A program made the position numbers and the translations under genes. Below the pieces are notes generated by a model. That model made no database searches and was not told the origin of the DNA. It worked only from the letters and a program-made list of their open reading frames with translations. Positions 1 through 64,000 of a stretch of 64,000 bases of DNA are shown piece by piece. Source of the DNA: Siphonodentalium dalli (taxonomy: Eukaryota; Mollusca; Scaphopoda; Gadilida; Siphonodentaliidae); assembly GCA_032622095.1 (NCBI GenBank), contig CP136069.1:52560760-52624759 (forward strand), given 5' to 3'. How positions within the stretch are numbered: the first letter of the stretch is position 1; the number at the start of each line of letters is the position of its first letter.

Positions 1-1614
1 CTCCACCCGGAGTTGAAAGACATTTATATTTACAACATATATTTCAGATACTTTCAAATATATGGGGGTATATCGTTGGAGTTCCAACCAGTTACAAACC
101 TGTTTCAGGTAACAGTCAGAATATTCAAGCTCAAGAGTGTGCAAAAGGAAAGTCTTAAGTTGAGATAAAAATGTGCTCCAAAGTGGGGAATACAGTTCGA
201 AATTCGAAGTTTGACACACACCCAAACCAAGACCCTCTAGTCACGTCCCTGACACTCCCAATCCTGCATCAAGGTGTGAGCTTTCACTGAAGCAACGTAG
301 CGATACCAGTTCAACGTATTCCCAACTAAAATAAATGTCTAATAATCATTATTACGAAGCCATATCACCACTATACATATGGTGTTATGGTTCTGCGAAG
401 AATGCACTGCAAATGATATGAATATAATTATTATATTATAGTAATTATATATACTAATGTATAATTATCGTAATTACATTCGTATCATTTGTATTACATT
501 CTTAATTGTCATAATTACATTCGTATTCGGATAGTTATGCTATAAATGATATATAATATATTAAATTACAACATAAAACACAAGCTAATTGAAGAAAATG
601 ACTCTGAGGAAAGCACACACCACCTTCTGTAGTTTTCGGTTGTCAGAATGTTGATTATCCTGCCAAAATAAGTCAATTACGATTCCATGATACCTACGCA
701 CTGGCGCTTTATTTCATCACAAGCGCACACGATGTGTAACCTGTTATCGCAATGGCACTGGGGCTTTTTGTCATGATTTGAAAGCTTTCTGGCATGGATT
801 TAAATGAGCAGAATACATCGACACTGATTGTGGATTACTAGATGACGTATTAGCTTTATTGTTCAATATTGTTCACGCTCAAATAAGCTTTTAAATACGG
901 TCTATTCACCCGGTTACTTTCGGTAGTTTCCCATAGTAAATGCATAGGGAATACTTTTCAGCAATGCTAAACTGGGAAAAGGAGGGTATTGTGAGCAAAG
1001 ATGTGACAAAACGTCCCTGATTTTGTTATAAATGTTATCGTAGAAGGGAGCAGCAGTGGAATTTTTTTTCTATTCCTTACCTTCAATCTGTGTTCTTTGA
1101 ATGCTGTAAATAAAATAGCTTCTTCTGACCGGATGCGCATTGGAGCTTCGCTCATGCGCACTGGAGCTTTTATCACAAGCGAACCGCTTCACATGGAGCA
1201 GCTTACCCCCAGTGACCCTACCGGAGTGTTTCTCATCACTTTAAATAAATATCCAAAAAAGAGAATGAGAAAACGGATTGCCAAAAAGATTTCTCGAGAA
1301 TAGAATTCACAATTCATTTACAAAAAGTCAGAACTCTACAATGCCCATATTCTTCTCACCTAAAACAGCATTATACAGTCGAAAGCAACATCTTTGACAT
1401 CATCATGTCAATACGGACAATAGCAAGGTAACGCTCAAAATAAAATGTACAAAAATAAAAACAAAAAATCGTCTGTGAACCCCCCCCCCCATCTTTTACT
1501 TGTCACCAGAAACTATCATCCTCATTTTATTTTTGACTAATAATATTTTATCAAAAATTGGAAATTGACTGCTTTGCAGGTATAATTTTATATTAAACTA
1601 TCTTGTCAACACAT
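1..1614. other. intron or intergenic sequence, no gene seen
   Basis: AT-rich sequence with short open frames only. I find no SRCR half-exon and no recognised repeat. The first-half exon of domain 1 must lie left of the window. A short poly-C run sits near 1480. Confidence 0.5.
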
Positions 1615-1812
1615 ATTTAATCCTTCCATGACTGCAGTTTCCTGAACTTTTGTGAAAACCCTGTGCCAAGAATTCTCTTATATAGCTGAGTCTCCCATAG
1701 GGAACCTTGCATATATAAGAGAAAATATTGGCCTAATAATATTTACCTTGACCTTGTAGCCAGTGCATTCTCTTATATATGTGAGGATCCCTATGGGAGA
1801 CTATATATCATG
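1615..1812. repeat. family A twin-hairpin element, copy 1 (truncated)
   Basis: Contains the family's paired palindromic arms (GCATTCTCTTATATATGCGAG and its complement) around CTCCCATAGGGA. It begins with the family's CCTTCCATGACTG end; the right end is missing. Full copies carry TTAACCCTTTCATGAC-type ends and a TTAA target. Confidence 0.7.
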
Positions 1813-1914
1813 AGTGATGCTGAAAATGACCAGTGAGTCTCGACCCTCTAGAGGGCTGGGAAGCCAAGAAACCACTGTTATGCTAACTGCCCAAAGTTTA
1901 TGCAAAGCCAGAAT

Positions 1915-2117
1915 GTCATATATGCGAATCTCCCATCGCGAGCCTCGTATTTATATAAAAATACATTGGCCTAACAATATTTTACCTTGATCTTGTAAAC
2001 CAGTGCATTCTCTTATATATGCGAGGCTTCTTATGGGGGACTCATATTTATAAGAGAATGCACTGGCACAGGATCTTTAATGCTGCACCAGCACGGCTCC
2101 CATCATGAAACGGTTAA
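1915..2117. repeat. family A twin-hairpin element, copy 2
   Basis: Both hairpins are present though decayed on the left. The right end reads GCTGCACCAGCACGGCTCCC...CATGAAACGGTTAA, ending only 39 bp before an SRCR exon acceptor. Confidence 0.7.
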
Positions 2118-2156
2118 CAGCCTAATATTATTGGTATAAATGTAAATTCATTTCAG

Positions 2157-60534
<58,378 letters not shown>

Positions 60535-60834
60535 GTGAGTGTTCATAGCTAGACCACCTTAATTGACGCATTATGATAGCTATACATCTTCGCCACATGA
60601 TATTTTATATTGGTCTGATTGGTTTTCATGAAATACCATAACCAATGAGGGGTACATCATTAGAGGTGTCATGCAACTAAATCATTTTCCGTAGGTGACA
60701 GTATTAGGGTTAAGCAATGTTCAAATTATCCGATTGAAACGAAACTTGGTATGAGGAATTATAAACCATCACATTAAGGTCAATTTCAATTGTAGTCATG
60801 GCCCAATGATCTTGAAGGAGTTATGCCCCTTTTG

Positions 60835-60910
60835 ATACGCCCGTTTTAAAAAAAGGGGACATATTATGTTATTGTCCGTCCGTCCATACTTAAGACAGGT
60901 ATGGTATGAA
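60835..60910. repeat. family F fragment
   Basis: TGATACGCCCGTTTTAAAAA..GGGGACATATTATGTTATTG and CCGTCCGTCC. Confidence 0.6.
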
Positions 60911-61258
60911 GTTATTTGTTTGTCCGTCACTACATTATGGGGTTATTTGGTGTTATGGAGTTAACCTCTCAACACATTCAATTTTAAACTGCTCTAAAAG
61001 TGCAGTGTGGGGTCAGAAAATATGTTTTTGAAAAATAACCTTGATATGTCAGTTGTCATCTCATGGACAAAACAGTGAAAGCCGCAAAATTTCTGTCTGA
61101 ATTATGATTGTTTCCTTGATATTTTCCGAAGTTTTCCATCTGCCAATCGGTGATCATGATGATATATCCTTTCACTTATTAGCTCAACAATTATAAATTT
61201 CCATCTCAATCAATAAAATATAGCTTTGTTTTAGCTACTTTCCGATGATGAAATTACA

Positions 61259-61738
61259 TTAACTCTTTCTATACTAAATACTAATTGATGATTAGTTCCC
61301 TTAGGAAATGTTCCGATAATAAGTTCAACAAACAACCATAGGAGGTTGTTTGTTGAACTTATTACCTGAACATTTCCATCCAATAGATATGACTCCTTTA
61401 ATTTTTATTAAAGAGGCTGCTCTTTTATTATTTGTCATCCACTTACAGTAATGCCCTAAGAAATCGACTCCTTAACCACAGCAGAATTATGGGTAACTTT
61501 TCAGGATTTAGTCGGAAATATGGCTTGTTGCCATTCATCGGAAAAGCTCTCACTGAGAGCTTTCCGATGAATGGCAACAAGCCATATTTCCGACTAAATC
61601 CTGAAAAGTTACCCATAATTCTGCTGTGGTTAAGTAGTCGATTATTTAGGGCATTACTGTATGTTTCCTGAAATAGACCATTCCAATGTATATATTTATA
61701 GCTCAGTGGGAGAATCCATTTAGTATAGAAATGGTTAA
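61259..61738. repeat. family I element, copy 1, containing a family D insertion
   Basis: TTAACTCTTTCTATACTAAATAC and CCATTTAGTATAGAAATGGTTAA ends; internal hairpin AGTTCAACAAACAACC..GGTTGTTTGTTGAACT. Confidence 0.8.
61446..61659. repeat. family D palindromic element, copy 18 (best preserved)
   Basis: TA-flanked; arms of about 100 bp are almost perfectly complementary and meet at AGCTCTCACTGAGAGCT. Both strands therefore give similar open frames, which are not genes. Confidence 0.9.
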
Positions 61739-61879
61739 AACTCATGTCCAGTAAGATAATTTCCCTCAACTTTTCAAAGAAAACTTTGGTGTATACTGTT
61801 GTCTGTCCATATATCATCTGTTCATCTGGACATTATATCAGCTATGGTTTTATATTGAATTTCAATAAATTATCCAACC

Positions 61880-62040
61880 TCTTGGTAGTGTTTGGGATCC
61901 GTCGGACTTATGTTTCAATTTGGCACCATAGGAGGTAGACCAGCACCCGAGGTGCAACTTCTGCTAGTGTTTAGGATCGGTCCTGCCCATGTTTCTATTT
62001 GGTTCTGTTGGAGATATGACCTCACCCCCACTCACATGAA
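61880..62040. repeat. family F end fragment
   Basis: TATGTTTCAATTTGGCACCATAGGAGG..CCAGCACCCGAGGTGCAACTT, repeated once in diverged form; the same phrase ends the copy at 21300-21345. Confidence 0.55.
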
Positions 62041-62144
62041 TCCTGAATACCAGTTAAATTAGAAATGTGAATCTTGCGTACCTGATTTAGGAAAATATGG
62101 AATAAATACTTATATTTTAGGTGAGAACAGATGCAAGCCTTGAC

Positions 62145-62290
62145 ATAGGGTGTCTGTCATTTGCAAAATGTGGTCCCCAGAGGGTGAATTTAGTGATGCT
62201 ACCCCGCATAGCGGGCTAGCATCACCAAATTCACCCTCTGGGGACCTCATTCTGCAAATGACAGGCACACTATTTCAAGGCTTGATCATA
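62145..62290. repeat. family E element, copy 14 (one hairpin)
   Basis: AGGGTGTCTGTCATTTGCAAAATGTGG..GGTGAATTTAG and its inverse, ending AATGACAGGCACACTATT. Confidence 0.75.
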
Positions 62291-63740
62291 TGATTTTATG
62301 CTAGCTAGAAGCCTGCTCACCAATGAAAACATCATTACGCGGTTAATATGGAATAAATACGTTATACGCAAATAAGTAAAACCCATAACTTCCACATATC
62401 CAGAGATTGATACTGAATTACATCAAAATATGTCATTTCAGTTGGAAAATAATCAAAATTTGTGTTAAAGCTGCATACCGTCCATTTCGTTGAATCTCGA
62501 TAAATCCCGGTAAATTGAGCATATTAATCTGGAGTACCAGTTAATAATGAAACAAAGCTTTGTTTCGTACATAGGTTATCTGATTTTGTGATGTCACAAT
62601 TTGTTTTACATAACACGAGGAGCGATTTTATTTTAGATGCGAGCATCTTTTGTCACACAGTAGAACGGTGGGCTCACCGCATTAATACCGTGATTGGAAG
62701 TCAAGGGGCCAACCCAAATCGCTCGATGTGCAACCTTGCAAGAGCATCAGTAATCGCCATCTTCGCCACGACGATCTCAACAACATTCTCTATTTATATA
62801 AACGTCATCAAATTATAATTTGTTTTCAATTGATAAGGCCAAGTAGGCCTATAATGAATTTCTAACAGGTCCACTCACTCTGCTGGATCAAATTCTCGGA
62901 CCCTCTCCATCACAGGCGGAAAGTTTTGGATACCTGTCAATTGAACAATTTATGTAGTAGGTTTTTATTTTCACGACAAATGTCTTTTGCCGCACATAAA
63001 TTGGTATTTGACATAAACTAAAATAACTCTACCCATATTTCTGCTATACAGCCCTATTTGATGCTATAGCCAGAAGAGACATTGAGGTCCACGCAAATTC
63101 GGTCGATGGGGAAAATTACATGACGTTGTTCGTCGACTTGCATTGAAATCGATATGATAACATCTTATGAATGAAATGAACATTATGAAATGGACACGCT
63201 TCTCTATCTAGCCTGAGTATGTCAAGCTGAGAGCTCCCCCAGTGTGCCAAGTAATATAATGGTTAGTTTAGTTCCATTCTCGTCAAAATATAACTATTTT
63301 CACTTTTGAGTACTTTGATGTTGGTAGTGTTATTTGGGGATTTAAAACATGCAGTGGTGAACCGTTTGTTTATGTCTTGGATTTTTCAGATACCCGGATA
63401 TATGATTGACCTAATTTATGAACAAAATTACGATTAGGGTCCATTCCTTTGACAAACCCTTGTGTATGGAATGTAATTAATGATAATTACCCCATAAACA
63501 AAATAAGACTTTTAAAATATGTGAATCTTATTTGGATGGAATCTATAAAGTGATTTTTAATAAGAATGGTTGTAAACGCCACAGATACCCTCATGGTCAT
63601 GTGAGTTGTCTAGCTTTGGTTCATTAATTACTCTAGCGTATGATCATATTAGAAGGGTATGAATCCCACTTACTGCCTTAAAATGGCCTGAATCCCACAT
63701 ACTACAAGAGAGGGGTGACAAAGTCTGCAAATAGGGTGTC
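62291..63740. other. intron sequence, nothing recognised
   Basis: No SRCR half-exon and no named repeat found. The 76-codon open frame at 62588 shows no motif I recognise. Confidence 0.4.
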
Positions 63741-63747
63741 TGTCATA

Positions 63748-63893
63748 CAGTAATGCTCTAAATAATCGAATCTTTAACCACAGCCGAATTATGGGTAATT
63801 TTTCAGGATTTAGTCGGAAATATGGCTTGTTGCCATTCATCGAAAAGGTCTCCGATGAATGGCAACAAGCCATATTTCCGACTAAATCCTGAA
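63748..63893. repeat. family D element, copy 19 (right end missing)
   Basis: CAGTAATGCTCTAAATAATCG start, most of both arms, truncated after CTAAATCCTGAA. Inserted at a TA next to a family E end remnant (GGGTGTCTGTCA). Confidence 0.8.
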
Positions 63894-63916
63894 TTGTACT
63901 TCCAAGAAGATGAGAC

Positions 63917-64000
63917 TTAACCCTTTACCCAACAGAAGGGCCCTGTGCCAATGCATTCTCTTATATATGCGAGTCGACCATAGGTCGCCTCGCATATATA
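63917..64000. repeat. family B element, copy 6, cut by the window end
   Basis: TTAACCCTTTACCCAACAGAAGGGCC and the first hairpin up to the window edge; reverse orientation like copy 2. Confidence 0.85.

Noticed and set aside
61432-61817. Open frames with NHSRIMGNFSGFSRKYGLLP-type peptides, repeated many times in the window
   Set aside because: Translations of family D palindrome arms on either strand; the repetition reflects the MITE, not a protein family.
62588-62818. Possible extra exon after domain 9
   Set aside because: No SRCR motif, no suitable phase 1 acceptor context and no recognised domain.

Overview
The window is animal nuclear DNA: AT-rich, gene-poor, with short exons bounded by GT/AG splice sites and separated by repeat-packed introns. 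I see no bacterial gene layout, RNA gene or CRISPR array. The abundance and style of the repeats, together with a multi-SRCR gene, suggest a marine invertebrate (a spiralian such as a mollusc or annelid is my guess). The species cannot be fixed from the sequence.

One host gene runs left to right through almost the whole window and past both ends. It encodes tandem group A scavenger-receptor cysteine-rich (SRCR) domains, two exons per domain. I place 8 first-half exons (VRLVGG...GRVEV...WGTVCDD...VVC.LGF) and 10 second-half exons (GSG.GPIWLDDV.C.G.E..L..C...WG.NDC.H.EDAGV.C). This gives a C-terminal half of domain 1, then domains 2-9 complete. Every linker intron is phase 1 and every intra-domain intron is phase 2. 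Domain 4 has two alternative second-half exons (23339-23511 and 23560-23732), both 173 nt, both intact and only 48 nt apart. Splicing them together would break the frame, so they look like mutually exclusive exons. A decayed second-half exon copy lies at 11175-11226. Coding sequence is about 2.8 kb (4.4%) of the window; no signal peptide, membrane segment, promoter or poly(A) site of this gene is visible.

The introns are a museum of mostly non-autonomous DNA transposons. Repeat families, with my labels: A, B and C are TTAA-flanked elements carrying twin TATA-rich hairpins; D is TA-flanked and almost fully palindromic, about 210 bp; E is a foldback family with GAGGTCCCCAGAGGGTGAATTTAG arms; F is a degenerate CCGTCCGTC family; H has GGCC ends and a 3-bp target duplication; I has CTTTCTATACTAAA ends at TTAA; J and K are interspersed repeats. 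Single larger insertions with target duplications include a long-terminal-inverted-repeat element (5359-9515), a MULE-like element with a 9-bp duplication (11317-12671), three hAT-like elements with 8-bp duplications (24995-28531, 44501-45878, 48220-48737), a mini-Polinton with a 6-bp duplication and a packaging-ATPase fragment (31512-32506), and a 6.1-kb TA-flanked element made of GAACACGG/GACCACGG arrays (52534-58661). Several are nested, which gives their relative ages and exact target duplications.

Functionally, only the SRCR gene looks like a working host gene. SRCR domains bind microbial or protein ligands, often with calcium, at the cell surface or outside the cell. The repeats matter mainly through their positions: some palindromes start within 10-40 nt of splice donors, and one minisatellite multiplies a splice donor.
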